DNA of 64,000 nucleotides from CAMTUH01 sp947084935 (lineage in GTDB: Bacteria > Pseudomonadota > Gammaproteobacteria > Coxiellales > Coxiellaceae): assembly GCA_947084935.1 (NCBI GenBank), contig CAMTUH010000002.1:1-64000 (forward strand), written 5' to 3'. Below are positions 15,701 through 24,950 of the stretch, piece by piece. Each line of letters starts with the position of its first letter. Within the stretch, counting starts at the first letter, position 1. The position numbers and the translations under genes were made by a program. The notes under the pieces were generated by a model. The model worked only from the letters and a program-made list of their open reading frames with translations, was not told the origin of the DNA and did not search any database.

Positions 15701-16918
15701 CTACTTCGCAACAGACGGCAAATCGTCGGTTTCACCGATGGCGTAACGCATCAGAGCGTTTTTTAAAAAATTGAATCGATTCGTCAACTGTAAGCCCATA
15801 TTTCGCGCTTGAATAATTACGGAAGAATGTGAACCAAATAATTCTTTAAACATTCTCATTCCAAGCAGCATAAGCGCGTTATCACCCTTTCGCCACCGTT
15901 CATAGCGACGCAACACGCGCACACTGCCAAGATCTTTATGTTGATCACGCGCATCGATGAGGCATTGCGCCAAACACGCAGCGTCCATAAACCCCAGATT
16001 CACGCCTTGTCCGGCCAATGGATGTATCGTATGTGCCGCATCACCCACCAGCGCCAAACGCGGCTCCACGTAATTTTTCGCGTGGCGCATGACGAGCGGA
16101 ATGGCGACGGGCGACGTTAATCGTTTAATTTCACCCAAACGCAAACCAAACGCATTATTAATTTCGATAGTAAATTCGTCTTCTTTTAGCGCTATTAATT
16201 GATTGGCATTTTCAGTCGAAGTGGACCACACGATGGCACACCGATGCGAATGAAACAAAGGCAATAACGCCAAAATACCGTCCGGCAAAAACGCTTGCCA
16301 ACCCGTTTTTTGATGGGGCTCTTCGGTTTGCACAACCGTAACCACCGCACTTTGTTCGTACGGCTTCTCCACCAGATCACTGTTCATCTGTGTTCGCAGC
16401 CACGAATGCGCACCATCCGCGCCTACAATAATAGAGCTACTGATTTTCGTTTTATCTTCTAAAATTAAATCGACGGAATGCTCGTGCCGAATGAGCTCTG
16501 CAGGTGTTGCAGGACACACTAATTCAACGTTCGATTTTTTATTTAAAAAAGACAACAGCGCACGAACAATTTCGCGGTTTTCAACGATCGCACCTAATGC
16601 AGGAACGCCAATTTCCGCACTATCAAAATCAATTTCGGCGCCACCTAAACCGTCCCAGATTTTTAATTGCATCAACGGTGAATACGATTCACGATGAACC
16701 TCATTCCACACCGTGAGTTTTTCCAGCAACCGTTGCGATACGCGATTAATCGCAGACACGCGCGCATCCAACGTTTCTTTATTCCAGCGCACACTCGGTT
16801 TTTTAGATTCAATGACAACGACGTGGAAATTTGCTTCGCTTAATAGGGCCGCGAGCAATAATCCCACCATACCACCACCGACGATGGTCACCGTTGGTTT
16901 TGCCGATGATTTACTCAA
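15701..16918 (-). CDS. UbiH/VisC/COQ6-family FAD monooxygenase
   Basis: Flavoprotein hydroxylase of ubiquinone synthesis. It has the Rossmann dinucleotide motif IVGGGMVGLLLAALL (about residues 12-26), the DG motif IIVGADGAHSWLR near 165-178 and the family signature GDAAHTIHPLAGQGVNLGFMDA near 290-311. Which ring position it hydroxylates (UbiI, UbiF or UbiM type) cannot be told from sequence reading. The start is a TTG: TTG 16918 has GAGGA at good spacing, and TTG 16924 is the alternative. It overlaps the upstream ubiH by a few bases, so the two are translationally coupled. Confidence 0.9.
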   Translation of the reverse strand: MSKSSAKPTVTIVGGGMVGLLLAALLSEANFHVVVIESKKPSVRWNKETLDARVSAINRVSQRLLEKLTVWNEVHRESYSPLMQLKIWDGLGGAEIDFDSAEIGVPALGAIVENREIVRALLSFLNKKSNVELVCPATPAELIRHEHSVDLILEDKTKISSSIIVGADGAHSWLRTQMNSDLVEKPYEQSAVVTVVQTEEPHQKTGWQAFLPDGILALLPLFHSHRCAIVWSTSTENANQLIALKEDEFTIEINNAFGLRLGEIKRLTSPVAIPLVMRHAKNYVEPRLALVGDAAHTIHPLAGQGVNLGFMDAACLAQCLIDARDQHKDLGSVRVLRRYERWRKGDNALMLLGMRMFKELFGSHSSVIIQARNMGLQLTNRFNFLKNALMRYAIGETDDLPSVAK

Positions 16919-18140
16919 TGTCAATTCCTCGTGCTAATCGGGGAACGCGTCCCGCCACTCCCATCATTTGTCGCGCCAGGCGTTTTTTCAGCGGTGAAAA
17001 TAATTCCGTGGCCAGCAAGCCCATTCCCCGAATGCGACGCATCAGAGGCAAGTGCAAACCAAATACATGAGTAATCCCTTGGGTTAACTGGCTCACGCGT
17101 TTTTGATCATTCACTCGCCACTCTAAATACTGCTGCAACACGCTCAAATCACCGAGTCGTTTCACGTGTTTTTCGGCATCGGCCAATACTTCGCTCAACA
17201 CCGCCACGTCACGTAATCCCAAATTAAATCCTTGCGCGGCGACGGGATACAACGTGTGTGCCGCATTGCCCAATAAAACAAACCCCGGACGAATTTGTTC
17301 CGCGGATACCACGGTTTTCAACGGATACTGGCTTTCTCGCTCTAAAGAACGCATATCATTAACGTATCCACGGAAATAATACTGAATTTTTTTAAGTAAT
17401 GCTTCGTCGGTTCCTGCGGAAATTTCATCGGCGTGAGATTTCGGTAACGTCCACACCAGCCGGTATTGATTGTGACTCGGCAACGGCAGTAACGCCAAAG
17501 TTCCCTCTTTCGTAAACCGTTCAAACGCGGTTCCCTCGTGTTTTTCATTTAAGGTAATTAATCCGGTTAATGCCACTTCGTGATAATCTTTCTCTTCCGT
17601 CGCAATGTTCATCATGTGTCGCGCCGTGGATTTCGTGCCATCCGCCGCAATCAACAAACTCGCGCGAAATTCACGCGCTCCGTGCACGGTATTGACTTTC
17701 ACCGTTGCTCCCGTGGCTTCGCAGTTAATCGCCGTTATTTCTTGGATGGGGACGAACTCCACGCCTTCTTGAGCCGCAGCCGATCGATATAACGCTTCTT
17801 GCAGATCCGAAAAAGGAACCACATAACCCAGTGCGGGCACCCGCATTTCATCCGCGCGAAATCGAAGAGAACCCAGAGCACCGTGATCAGAAACGTGAAC
17901 CGCTCGAATCGGACACGCCTTTTCTGCGAAACCGTCCCACACCCCCAACTGCTGCAGAATTACCACGCTCGCGTACGACAGCGCCAAGGGGCGCGTGTCT
18001 TTCTTGGCTTGGGTGGTGACTTCGGGAAGATGATGCTCAAGGACATGAATGCGGAACCCCTGGTTTTTCAGCGCAACCGCCTGACTAGTGCCGATCAACC
18101 CCGCACCCAGAATAATAATATCACTGATTGCTTCTGACAT
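16911..18140 (-). CDS. ubiH: 2-octaprenyl-6-methoxyphenol hydroxylase
   Basis: 409-residue FAD-dependent hydroxylase of the ubiquinone pathway. Motifs: IIILGAGLIGTSQAVAL (about 8-24) for FAD, LIAADGTKSTAR (about 162-173) and LLGNAAHTLYPVAAQGFNLGLRD (about 280-302). The GNAAHTLxPxAxQGFNLGLRD form is the usual UbiH signature, which is why I assign UbiH to this copy. It is the first gene of a two-gene unit with the paralogue at 15701-16918 and is divergent from the M24 peptidase. AAGGA precedes the ATG. Confidence 0.9.
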   Translation of the reverse strand: MSEAISDIIILGAGLIGTSQAVALKNQGFRIHVLEHHLPEVTTQAKKDTRPLALSYASVVILQQLGVWDGFAEKACPIRAVHVSDHGALGSLRFRADEMRVPALGYVVPFSDLQEALYRSAAAQEGVEFVPIQEITAINCEATGATVKVNTVHGAREFRASLLIAADGTKSTARHMMNIATEEKDYHEVALTGLITLNEKHEGTAFERFTKEGTLALLPLPSHNQYRLVWTLPKSHADEISAGTDEALLKKIQYYFRGYVNDMRSLERESQYPLKTVVSAEQIRPGFVLLGNAAHTLYPVAAQGFNLGLRDVAVLSEVLADAEKHVKRLGDLSVLQQYLEWRVNDQKRVSQLTQGITHVFGLHLPLMRRIRGMGLLATELFSPLKKRLARQMMGVAGRVPRLARGIDIE

Positions 18141-18262
18141 TTCTAGTCCTTACAATCTTTCATAGCCGGTACGGTTCTTGTTTCTGAACGTTCAGAAAAA
18201 TGTAACTTCGCCCCCCAATAGGGTATCATGAGTCCCACTTTTATCGCAGAGCCATTTTAACT

Positions 18263-20056
18263 ATGATCAAAAACGATTCCGCTAACCGCGTACAACAATT
18301 ACGTGCATTAATGAACGAAATCGGCGCGGATTATTACTACGTCCCTACCGCCGACGACCATAACGATGAATATCCTCCCCACTGCTGGCAACGACGCGCG
18401 TGGATCAGTGGCTTTGATGGATCAGCAGGTGTCGCACTCATTGGTAAAAAAGACGCTTACCTCTGGACGGACCCTCGTTATTTTTTACAAGCCGAGCAGC
18501 AACTCGATCACTCTGTTTTTAAAATTATGAAAGCCGGCGCCGGCGAGACGCCTCGAATCGACCAGTGGCTCGCTCAGCAAAATAAACCTATCGTACTGGC
18601 CACGGATCCACGCGTCATGAGCGTGGATTTTGCCGAAAAAGTAAAAACCGCACTGGAATCCATCGGTGGAAAACTGCTTATTTTAAATGAAAATTTAATT
18701 GATCGGATTTGGAAAGACCGGTCGCCACTACCATCAAACCCCCTCCGCCTCCAAGACACTCAATACGCCGGCGTCAGCGCGAGCGAAAAATTAAAAGCGC
18801 TGCGAAATGCAATGCAGCAAAAAAAGGCGGACGTGCACGTGCTCAACTTACTCGATGCCATCGCCTGGTTGTTTAACATTCGCGGCACGGATATCGATTT
18901 TAATCCGGTTGTGATTAGTTATGCTATTGTCACACAGAAAACCGCGACATTGTTTGTGGATCAAAATAAAATATCCCCGGAAAATCAATCGTATTTCAAA
19001 TCCGCGGATATTCATTTGGAACCCTACGAAAATATTGCCGCGGCACTGAATCAATTAGCGGGAACGGTTTGGCTCGATTCCGCAACGGCGAGCCTGTGGA
19101 TGAAAGAACACATTCGCTCCGCCGATTGCATTTATGCCCCTTCGCCCGTCACGTTGATGAAAGCCTTAAAAAATCCAACCGAACAAGAGGGCGCGCGCAC
19201 AGCGCATCAAATTGATGCGATCGCCGTCATTAAATTTTTACAGTGGCTCGAAAACCACTGGCACGAAGGCGTCACCGAATTATCCGCGGAAGAAAAATTG
19301 AAAGCATTTCGACTCGAAGATTCACGTTGCGTGGGATTGAGCTTTCAAACGATCAGTGGATTTGGGCCGCACGGCGCCATCATCCATTATCACGCCACCG
19401 AAGAAACCAACAGTAAAATTGATGATCGTTCGATTTATTTAATTGATTCGGGCGGGCAATATCATTACGGCACCACGGACATCACGCGTGCGATTCATTT
19501 AGGCACTCCCACGGATGAGGAAAAACACCTGTATACGTTGGTGTTAAAAGGGCACCTGGCGCTGCGGCACACGGCTTTCCCCCACGGGGTCTGCGGGGAA
19601 CATCTGAATGCTCTTGCACACCGAGCTCTGTGGCAAGAAGCGCTGGACTTTGGGCATGGCACTGGACACGGTGTCGGCGCTTATTTATGTGTGCACGAAG
19701 GGCCTCAAGCCATTGCCTATCGTACGACGGGAGTTCCTTTGCAACCGGGTATGATCCTCAGTAACGAACCCGGTGTTTACCTCGCAGATAAATTCGGTAT
19801 TCGCATTGAGAATCTGTGTCTCGTCACGCAAAAATACACCGTATTAGATAGCCAAACCGGTCACGGCCCCTTTTACGAACTCAATGATTTAACGCTCGTG
19901 CCCCATTGCCGCAAACTGATCAACACGGCTGAATTATCACCCGATGAAATTCAATGGGTTAACGATTATCATCAACGTGTGTACGATACGTTGATCGATC
20001 AATTACCCACGGATGAATTGCGCGAATGGCTTACGGATGCCACGAAACCACTTTAA
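18263..20056 (+). CDS. Xaa-Pro aminopeptidase (aminopeptidase P, M24B family)
   Basis: Cytoplasmic metallopeptidase that removes N-terminal residues preceding proline. At 597 aa it is the long three-domain type: two creatinase-like N-terminal domains (RRAWISGFDGSAGVA, DPRYFLQAEQQL) and a pita-bread catalytic domain. The metal ligands are visible: Asp in IDSGGQYHYGTTDITR (two), His in GHGTGHGVGAYLCVHEGP, Glu in SNEPGVYL and Glu in GIRIENLCLV. The substrate-binding His lies in IIHYHATEE. It is monocistronic, divergent from ubiH. Confidence 0.93.
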   Translation: MIKNDSANRVQQLRALMNEIGADYYYVPTADDHNDEYPPHCWQRRAWISGFDGSAGVALIGKKDAYLWTDPRYFLQAEQQLDHSVFKIMKAGAGETPRIDQWLAQQNKPIVLATDPRVMSVDFAEKVKTALESIGGKLLILNENLIDRIWKDRSPLPSNPLRLQDTQYAGVSASEKLKALRNAMQQKKADVHVLNLLDAIAWLFNIRGTDIDFNPVVISYAIVTQKTATLFVDQNKISPENQSYFKSADIHLEPYENIAAALNQLAGTVWLDSATASLWMKEHIRSADCIYAPSPVTLMKALKNPTEQEGARTAHQIDAIAVIKFLQWLENHWHEGVTELSAEEKLKAFRLEDSRCVGLSFQTISGFGPHGAIIHYHATEETNSKIDDRSIYLIDSGGQYHYGTTDITRAIHLGTPTDEEKHLYTLVLKGHLALRHTAFPHGVCGEHLNALAHRALWQEALDFGHGTGHGVGAYLCVHEGPQAIAYRTTGVPLQPGMILSNEPGVYLADKFGIRIENLCLVTQKYTVLDSQTGHGPFYELNDLTLVPHCRKLINTAELSPDEIQWVNDYHQRVYDTLIDQLPTDELREWLTDATKPL

Positions 20057-20065
20057 AACAAATAG

Positions 20066-20094
20066 TTGACCTATCACCACTAACAAACTATTCT
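20066..20094 (+). promoter_or_regulatory. Promoter of the ZapB-like/zapA unit
   Basis: TTGACC (20066-20071), a 17-nt spacer and TATTCT (20089-20094). Transcription should start near 20101. That rules out the non-ATG start at 20097 for the next gene and supports the ATG at 20151. Confidence 0.6.
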
Positions 20095-20150
20095 TAGTGA
20101 AGAAACTTACAATACGTAGGTTACTGTTTGATAATACAAGGATGCTAACA

Positions 20151-20354
20151 ATGAACACCCTTGAACTCAGTGGATTAGAATATCAGGTCAACCATCTGTT
20201 ACACGTACTCGATCGCCTGAAAATAGAAAATAATACCTTACGGCAGCAATTAGCCTCTCAAACCCGAGAGCGATCTCAACTTCTTGAAAAAAATCAATAT
20301 ATTTCCGAGCGAATTAGAAAAATCATTGCCCAATTAAAGGGAGAAATGCAATGA
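20151..20354 (+). CDS. Short coiled-coil protein, TIGR02449/ZapB-like
   Basis: 67 residues that form almost entirely one coiled coil (YQVNHLLHVLDRLKIENN, RERSQLLEKNQYISERI). In gammaproteobacteria a protein of this size (TIGR02449) lies directly upstream of zapA. A role in cell division is inferred from that linkage and from the resemblance to ZapB. The start is ATG 20151, with AAGGA upstream. The TGA stop overlaps the zapA ATG by 4 bp, so the genes are translationally coupled. Confidence 0.85.
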   Translation: MNTLELSGLEYQVNHLLHVLDRLKIENNTLRQQLASQTRERSQLLEKNQYISERIRKIIAQLKGEMQ

Positions 20355-20668
20355 GCGATAACGAACAAAACCTTATTTCCGTTAAAATTCTTGACCGCAG
20401 TTACAAAATTAAATGTTTGCCCGAACACGTCTCAGCACTACAAGAAGCCGCCAGCGCCGTGGAAGAACAAATGCGAAAAGCAAAGCACGGAAATCAAATT
20501 AATACCACCGAGCAAATCGCTGTTTTAACTGCTTTGAATGTTTGCTACGAACTCATGCAGTTACGTAAACAAAAAAATAATTATATTGACATTATGAATC
20601 AACGTATCCAAGACCTTCAGCGCCGCATCGAAAATTTCCTAGCCGTCGGCGGGGAAATTACGGTATAA
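20351..20668 (+). CDS. zapA: Cell division protein ZapA
   Basis: 105-residue FtsZ-associated protein that bundles FtsZ filaments at midcell. The N-terminal globular part (SVKILDRSYKIKCLPEHVSALQEAA) and the C-terminal coiled coil (LMQLRKQKNNYIDIMNQRIQDLQRRI) are typical. Its neighbours, the upstream coiled-coil gene and downstream 6S RNA plus ygfA, are the conserved gammaproteobacterial order. The stop codon overlaps the -10 box of 6S RNA. Confidence 0.93.
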   Translation: MSDNEQNLISVKILDRSYKIKCLPEHVSALQEAASAVEEQMRKAKHGNQINTTEQIAVLTALNVCYELMQLRKQKNNYIDIMNQRIQDLQRRIENFLAVGGEITV

Positions 20669-20669
20669 T
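20664..20669 (+). promoter_or_regulatory. -10 box of 6S RNA, overlapping the zapA stop codon
   Basis: TATAAT at 20664-20669 contains the zapA stop TAA (20666-20668). The 6S RNA 5' end would lie near 20676. No convincing -35 was found. Confidence 0.5.
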
Positions 20670-20675
20670 TAAATT

Positions 20676-20859
20676 ACCCTCTGTGATTATCGTCTGCGGG
20701 ATTCGTATTTTTGAACCGATACGATTATGACTAGGGAGTTGGTTGTGGTCATTGCTGTTGTGCACGCCTGCAACGTTAGGAAGCCTGATGCGATGCCCGC
20801 CGTTCCCACTTGAACACTGGGTTCAATCATAACGTCTGCAGCGGTATCATGGAGGCTTT
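20676..20859 (+). ncRNA. ssrS: 6S RNA
   Basis: The zapA-ygfA gap is the conserved home of 6S RNA, a global inhibitor of sigma-70 RNA polymerase that mimics an open promoter. The 5' end (ACCCTCTGTGATTATCGTCTGC) can pair with the 3' end (GCAGCGGTATCATGGAGG). The 3' half keeps the TTGAACACTGGGTTCAA hairpin that parallels E. coli TTGAACCAAGGGTTCAA. The ends are approximate. The GGAGG at the 3' end doubles as the ygfA ribosome site. Confidence 0.85.
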
Positions 20860-20862
20860 TAT

Positions 20863-21459
20863 ATGGAAGCCATGACGACCGATAAAAACCAAATCCGCGA
20901 AACGTTACGGAAACAGCGACACACGTTAACGCCCAACGAACGCTTTCAAGTAGGAATGCACGTTGCGAAACAAATCGCCGCGCTTCCGGTTTTTCAATAC
21001 AGTCAACACGTCGCTTTTTATTTGGCGGATGATGGCGAAGTGGACCCCAACCCCACGTTACACCTCGCGGAACAACAAAAAAAATCCTGCTACTTACCGG
21101 TATTGCATCCTAAAAAAGATCATCACTTAGAATTTTACGCCTACCACTCGGGGGATCCCTTAATTGAAAATCAATACGGAATTGGAGAGCCCGATATAAA
21201 AAAACAAACACACATCGATGCAGAAAAATTAGATTTGGTGTTGATGCCGTTGGTGGCTTTTGATGAAAATGGAAACCGCGTGGGTCGCGGCGCGGGTTTT
21301 TACGACCGCACATTTAGTTTTAAAATCGGATCGAAACGAAAAACACCGCTGCTCGTAGGCCTCGCGTACGAATTTCAAAAAATCAACGTCATCACCGCCG
21401 CCGACTGGGACGTCGCGCTGGATCTCGTCGTCACCGAACAGAAGATTTATCGTAAATAA
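20863..21459 (+). CDS. ygfA: 5-formyltetrahydrofolate cyclo-ligase
   Basis: ATP-dependent enzyme that converts 5-formyl-THF to 5,10-methenyl-THF, rescuing folate trapped in the inactive form. Signatures: the N-terminal IRETLRKQRHTLTP (about 10-23) and the nucleotide-binding GRGAGFYDRTF (about 142-152). 198 aa. The first ATG (20863) is preferred because GGAGG lies 7 nt upstream; the second ATG is 9 nt later. It is probably expressed with 6S RNA, as in other gammaproteobacteria. It ends by overlapping the convergent lipoprotein gene by 29 bp. Confidence 0.93.
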   Translation: MEAMTTDKNQIRETLRKQRHTLTPNERFQVGMHVAKQIAALPVFQYSQHVAFYLADDGEVDPNPTLHLAEQQKKSCYLPVLHPKKDHHLEFYAYHSGDPLIENQYGIGEPDIKKQTHIDAEKLDLVLMPLVAFDENGNRVGRGAGFYDRTFSFKIGSKRKTPLLVGLAYEFQKINVITAADWDVALDLVVTEQKIYRK

Positions 21460-22552
21460 TCCGATAAATCACACCGGCGTAGTCGTCTGACACCAGTAAG
21501 GAACCATCGGGCATGACCAGCGTATCCACCGGTCTCCCCCAAGCACTCTGTCCTTGCAGCCAACCCGTAACAAACGGTTGATACGAAACCGCTTTATTTC
21601 CATTTACTGTGACCGTTGTTAATCGATACCCATCTTTCTTGCTGCGATTCCACGAACCGTGCTCGGCAATGATAATTTGATTCCAATACGATTTTGGGAA
21701 CATTTTTCCCGTATAAAAAGACAGACCCAAAGCGGCAACGTGCGGATCGAGATTTTTCGCGGGAATCGTCATACCCTGCGAGGATCGCTCACGACCATAC
21801 TGCGGATCCGGCACGTTATCGCCGTAAAAATACGGAAATCCAAAATCCATGCCGGCGTGTGGCGCGTAATTCAATTCATCCGGCGGCAAATTATCGCCTA
21901 ACCAATCGCGACCGTTGTCGGTAAACCACAATTTTTTAGTCACCGGATGCCAATCGAATCCCACGCTGTTTCGAATGCCCTTGGCATAAATTTGAAAATC
22001 CTGACCGTTCGGTTGCAACCGCGAAATCGTTGCAAAGCGCGGATCCTGACTCACGCACACGTTACACGGCGCACCAATAGCGACATACAGCCAACCGTCC
22101 GGGCCAAATTTAATAAAGCGCCAACCGTGGCGTGTTTTATCGGGAAGCTGATCCGTAATTAATTCGCGTTGAGGGCGGTTGAGATTTTTTTCAATGTTGC
22201 GGTAGCGCCAAATTCGGCTCATTTCAGCAACGTACAAATCGCCGTCGCGATAGGCCACGCCGTTCGGCATTTCCATATCCGAGCCGATGATAACTACTTT
22301 TTCCGCGTGGGTTTGTTTTTCATTCGGAATAACCGCATACACTTTTCCCACCTTTCGCGTGCCCACATAGACAATGCCATTTTGCCCCAACGTCAGGGAA
22401 CGTGCGCCTGGGACCTTGGCATAAATGCGAATGGAAAACCCTGAAGATAAATGTAATTTATCGAGTGGGAGAGATTTGTTATTGGAATTGGAGCAGGAGG
22501 CGAGTAAAACGATGAGCGCTAAAATTCCCTGTAATACGCCTTTCTTCCACAT
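21431..22552 (-). CDS. PQQ-dependent sugar dehydrogenase-like lipoprotein
   Basis: 373-residue predicted lipoprotein (lipobox LLAS-C, Cys20) with a six-bladed propeller of the soluble glucose/sorbosone dehydrogenase type. Blade motifs: GIVYVGTRKVGKVYAV, MPNGVAYRDGDLYVAE, FGPDGWLYVAIGAPCNVC, KGIRNSVGFDWHPVT, WFTDNGRDWLGDNLPPDELN and MPDGSLLVSDD. In family members the propeller holds PQQ and a calcium ion, but no PQQ synthesis genes are seen here, so the true cofactor and substrate are uncertain. It follows the small membrane protein gene by 1 bp. Confidence 0.85.
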   Translation of the reverse strand: MWKKGVLQGILALIVLLASCSNSNNKSLPLDKLHLSSGFSIRIYAKVPGARSLTLGQNGIVYVGTRKVGKVYAVIPNEKQTHAEKVVIIGSDMEMPNGVAYRDGDLYVAEMSRIWRYRNIEKNLNRPQRELITDQLPDKTRHGWRFIKFGPDGWLYVAIGAPCNVCVSQDPRFATISRLQPNGQDFQIYAKGIRNSVGFDWHPVTKKLWFTDNGRDWLGDNLPPDELNYAPHAGMDFGFPYFYGDNVPDPQYGRERSSQGMTIPAKNLDPHVAALGLSFYTGKMFPKSYWNQIIIAEHGSWNRSKKDGYRLTTVTVNGNKAVSYQPFVTGWLQGQSAWGRPVDTLVMPDGSLLVSDDYAGVIYRIIYDKSSVR

Positions 22553-22553
22553 T

Positions 22554-22910
22554 CTATCGTCTTCGTCGGACTAAAAACCCAATAAATAATAAAATCACTA
22601 ATAAAGGAACGACGAGGGGAAAGATAATCGGAAAGAACGTAATGGCTAACAGCGCGCCGATAAAAGCGAATAACCCTAAAATTAAAATGCCTGCGCCAGA
22701 AAAAACAAAAAAGAGAATAATAACAATAGAAAGCACGGCAATGGTTGCGAGCAGTACACCCCAAGCAGCGGCTGTAACGGCTAAGGTAATTCCTAAAATT
22801 GGGAACAGCAAATGCCACCCAATAATGACGACCAAAATAATCGCAATCGCGATGATTAAAGGAATGGACGATCGCTTAGGTTTTTGCTGTTGTTCGGATG
22901 AATTGTTCAC
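22554..22910 (-). CDS. Very hydrophobic small membrane protein, unknown
   Basis: 118 residues. After a polar start of about 15 residues nearly the whole chain is hydrophobic, with three to four TM helices (IPLIIAIAIILVVIIGWHLL, VLSIVIILFFVFSGAGILIL, FFPIIFPLVVPLLVILLFI) and a basic RRRR end. The start is GTG; no good ribosome site is visible. It is almost fused to the PQQ-type lipoprotein gene (1 bp), suggesting one transcript. I do not recognise the family. Confidence 0.65.
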   Translation of the reverse strand: MNNSSEQQQKPKRSSIPLIIAIAIILVVIIGWHLLFPILGITLAVTAAAWGVLLATIAVLSIVIILFFVFSGAGILILGLFAFIGALLAITFFPIIFPLVVPLLVILLFIGFLVRRRR

Positions 22911-22974
22911 GGGTTCATTTTAGCTTAGGTGTGGTCTCAGGCGCAACAGCGGGATCTTTGTCCTGCTTCTGCTC

Positions 22975-24885
22975 TCAAATAACGGCTAAATTACCTTTCT
23001 TCTCAAGCCATTCGCGCCGATCCGCGGACCTCTTCTTCGCCAGCAACATATCAAGAACCGATTCGGTTTTATCTTTACCGGTGACAGTGAGTTGCACCAG
23101 TCGGCGCGTTTCCGGATTCATCGTAGTTTCCCGCAATTGCGAGGGATTCATCTCACCCAATCCTTTGAAACGCTGAATATTAACCGTGCCTTTAATGTGT
23201 TCGGCCTGGATGCGATCCAAAACACCCTGCTTTTCGTCGTCGTCCAACGCATAAAAAACTTCTTTTCCCACATCGATGCGATACAAAGGCGGCATGGCTA
23301 CGTGTACGTGCCCTTCGTGCACTAGCTTTGGAAAATGTTTCATAAACAACGCGCACAACAACGTGGCGATGTGGTAGCCGTCTGAATCGGCGTCGGCTAA
23401 AATACAGACTTTTCCGTAGCGTAACCCTTCAATATCACTCGAGCCCGGATCAACGCCGAGCGCAACCGCAATGTCGTGCACTTCTTGCGAGGCGAGCACT
23501 TCAGCCGGATCCACTTCCCAGGTATTCAGAATTTTTCCGCGCAACGGCAGAATCGCTTGAAAATTTTTGTCCCGAGCTTGTTTTGCTGAACCACCCGCCG
23601 AATCACCTTCCACCAAAAACAACTCTGCCTGCATGGTACTTTCTTGCAAACAATCGGCTAATTTTCCGGGTAATGCGGGACCCGTGGTCACCTTTTTTCG
23701 TGCGACTTGTTTGCTCATTTGCAGGCGCTTTTGTGCATTTTGAATAGCCAATTCAGCCAGCGCCGTTCCCTCTTCCACGTTTTGGCTGAGCCATAAAATA
23801 AAGGCATCTTTAACAACGCCGGAGACAAACACGGTTGACTGCCGAGACGTTAAGCGATCTTTCGTTTGACCGGAAAATTGTGGCTCCTGCATTTTCACCG
23901 ATAAAATATAGCTGCACTGCTCCCATAAATCGTCGGCAGTTAATTTGATGCCGCGCGGTAATAATTTGTGAAGCTCACAAAATTCACGCAGGGCTTCCAG
24001 CAATCCCGTTCGCAAACCCGCAACGTGCGTACCTCCTTGCGGAGTCGGGACTAAATTGACGTAACTTTCCGTGACGTTCTCACCACCCTCAACAAGCCAC
24101 GTAATTGCCCAATCGACCGTTTCATTTTCGCCGCTAAAATGGCCCACCCACGGCATTTCCGGCAACCGCGTGTACGATTGAACGGCATCTAATAAATAAG
24201 TTTTTAACCCTTCTTCGTAATGCCATTCATCAGTCTGCCCCGTTTGTGCGTTCGTAAAACGAACCGTTAATCCCGGACACAATACTGCTTTTGCACGCAA
24301 GGTGTGTTTCAGTGCAGAAACCGCTATTTTTACCGTATCAAAATATTTAGCGTTCGGCCAGAAATGAACGCTCGTTCCCGATTCTCGTTTTTCACAAGTG
24401 CCAATCGCGCGTAATTTACTGGTTTTTTCGCCGTCGGCAAAATCCATTTGGTAAACAGTTCCGTCTCTCTTAACTTGCGCAATTAATTTTTGCGATAGCG
24501 CATTCACGACGGAAATACCAACGCCATGCAATCCACCGGAATATTCGTAGGTTTTTGTAGAGAATTTTGCACCCGCATGGAGCCTCGTGAGAATCAACTC
24601 AATCCCTGGTAATTTATGTTCGGGATGAATATCGATCGGCATGCCTCGACCGTCATCGACGACTTCCAGCGATCCGTCGGCGTGTAAAGTCACGTCGATG
24701 TGATGTGCGTAACCGGCAATCGCTTCATCGACGCTGTTATCAATGGCCTCGTGCGCCATGTGATTGGGTCGACTGGTATCGGTGTACATTCCCGGCCGAC
24801 GTTTAACCGGATCGAGACCAGACAACACCTCAATCGATTCGGAGGTATATCCACTTTTTCCTGGGGTCGTTTTTTGCTTAGTCAT
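22975..24885 (-). CDS. parE: DNA topoisomerase IV subunit B
   Basis: ATPase subunit of topoisomerase IV, which decatenates daughter chromosomes. 636 aa, as expected for ParE rather than the longer GyrB. It has the GHKL ATP site (EAIDNSVDEAIAGYA, DDGRGMPID, GGLHGVGISVVNALS) and the TOPRIM domain (LFLVEGDSAGGSAKQARD, LADADSDGYHIATLL). The ending (FKGLGEMNPSQLRETTMNPETRRL) is typical. It is divergent from waaA with a 65-bp gap. Confidence 0.96.
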   Translation of the reverse strand: MTKQKTTPGKSGYTSESIEVLSGLDPVKRRPGMYTDTSRPNHMAHEAIDNSVDEAIAGYAHHIDVTLHADGSLEVVDDGRGMPIDIHPEHKLPGIELILTRLHAGAKFSTKTYEYSGGLHGVGISVVNALSQKLIAQVKRDGTVYQMDFADGEKTSKLRAIGTCEKRESGTSVHFWPNAKYFDTVKIAVSALKHTLRAKAVLCPGLTVRFTNAQTGQTDEWHYEEGLKTYLLDAVQSYTRLPEMPWVGHFSGENETVDWAITWLVEGGENVTESYVNLVPTPQGGTHVAGLRTGLLEALREFCELHKLLPRGIKLTADDLWEQCSYILSVKMQEPQFSGQTKDRLTSRQSTVFVSGVVKDAFILWLSQNVEEGTALAELAIQNAQKRLQMSKQVARKKVTTGPALPGKLADCLQESTMQAELFLVEGDSAGGSAKQARDKNFQAILPLRGKILNTWEVDPAEVLASQEVHDIAVALGVDPGSSDIEGLRYGKVCILADADSDGYHIATLLCALFMKHFPKLVHEGHVHVAMPPLYRIDVGKEVFYALDDDEKQGVLDRIQAEHIKGTVNIQRFKGLGEMNPSQLRETTMNPETRRLVQLTVTGKDKTESVLDMLLAKKRSADRREWLEKKGNLAVI

Positions 24886-24950
24886 GTCAATTTACATCCG
24901 GCTCTAATTCAGGCTATTGCTTCCTCTTTTGTACATTGTACACTACACGC

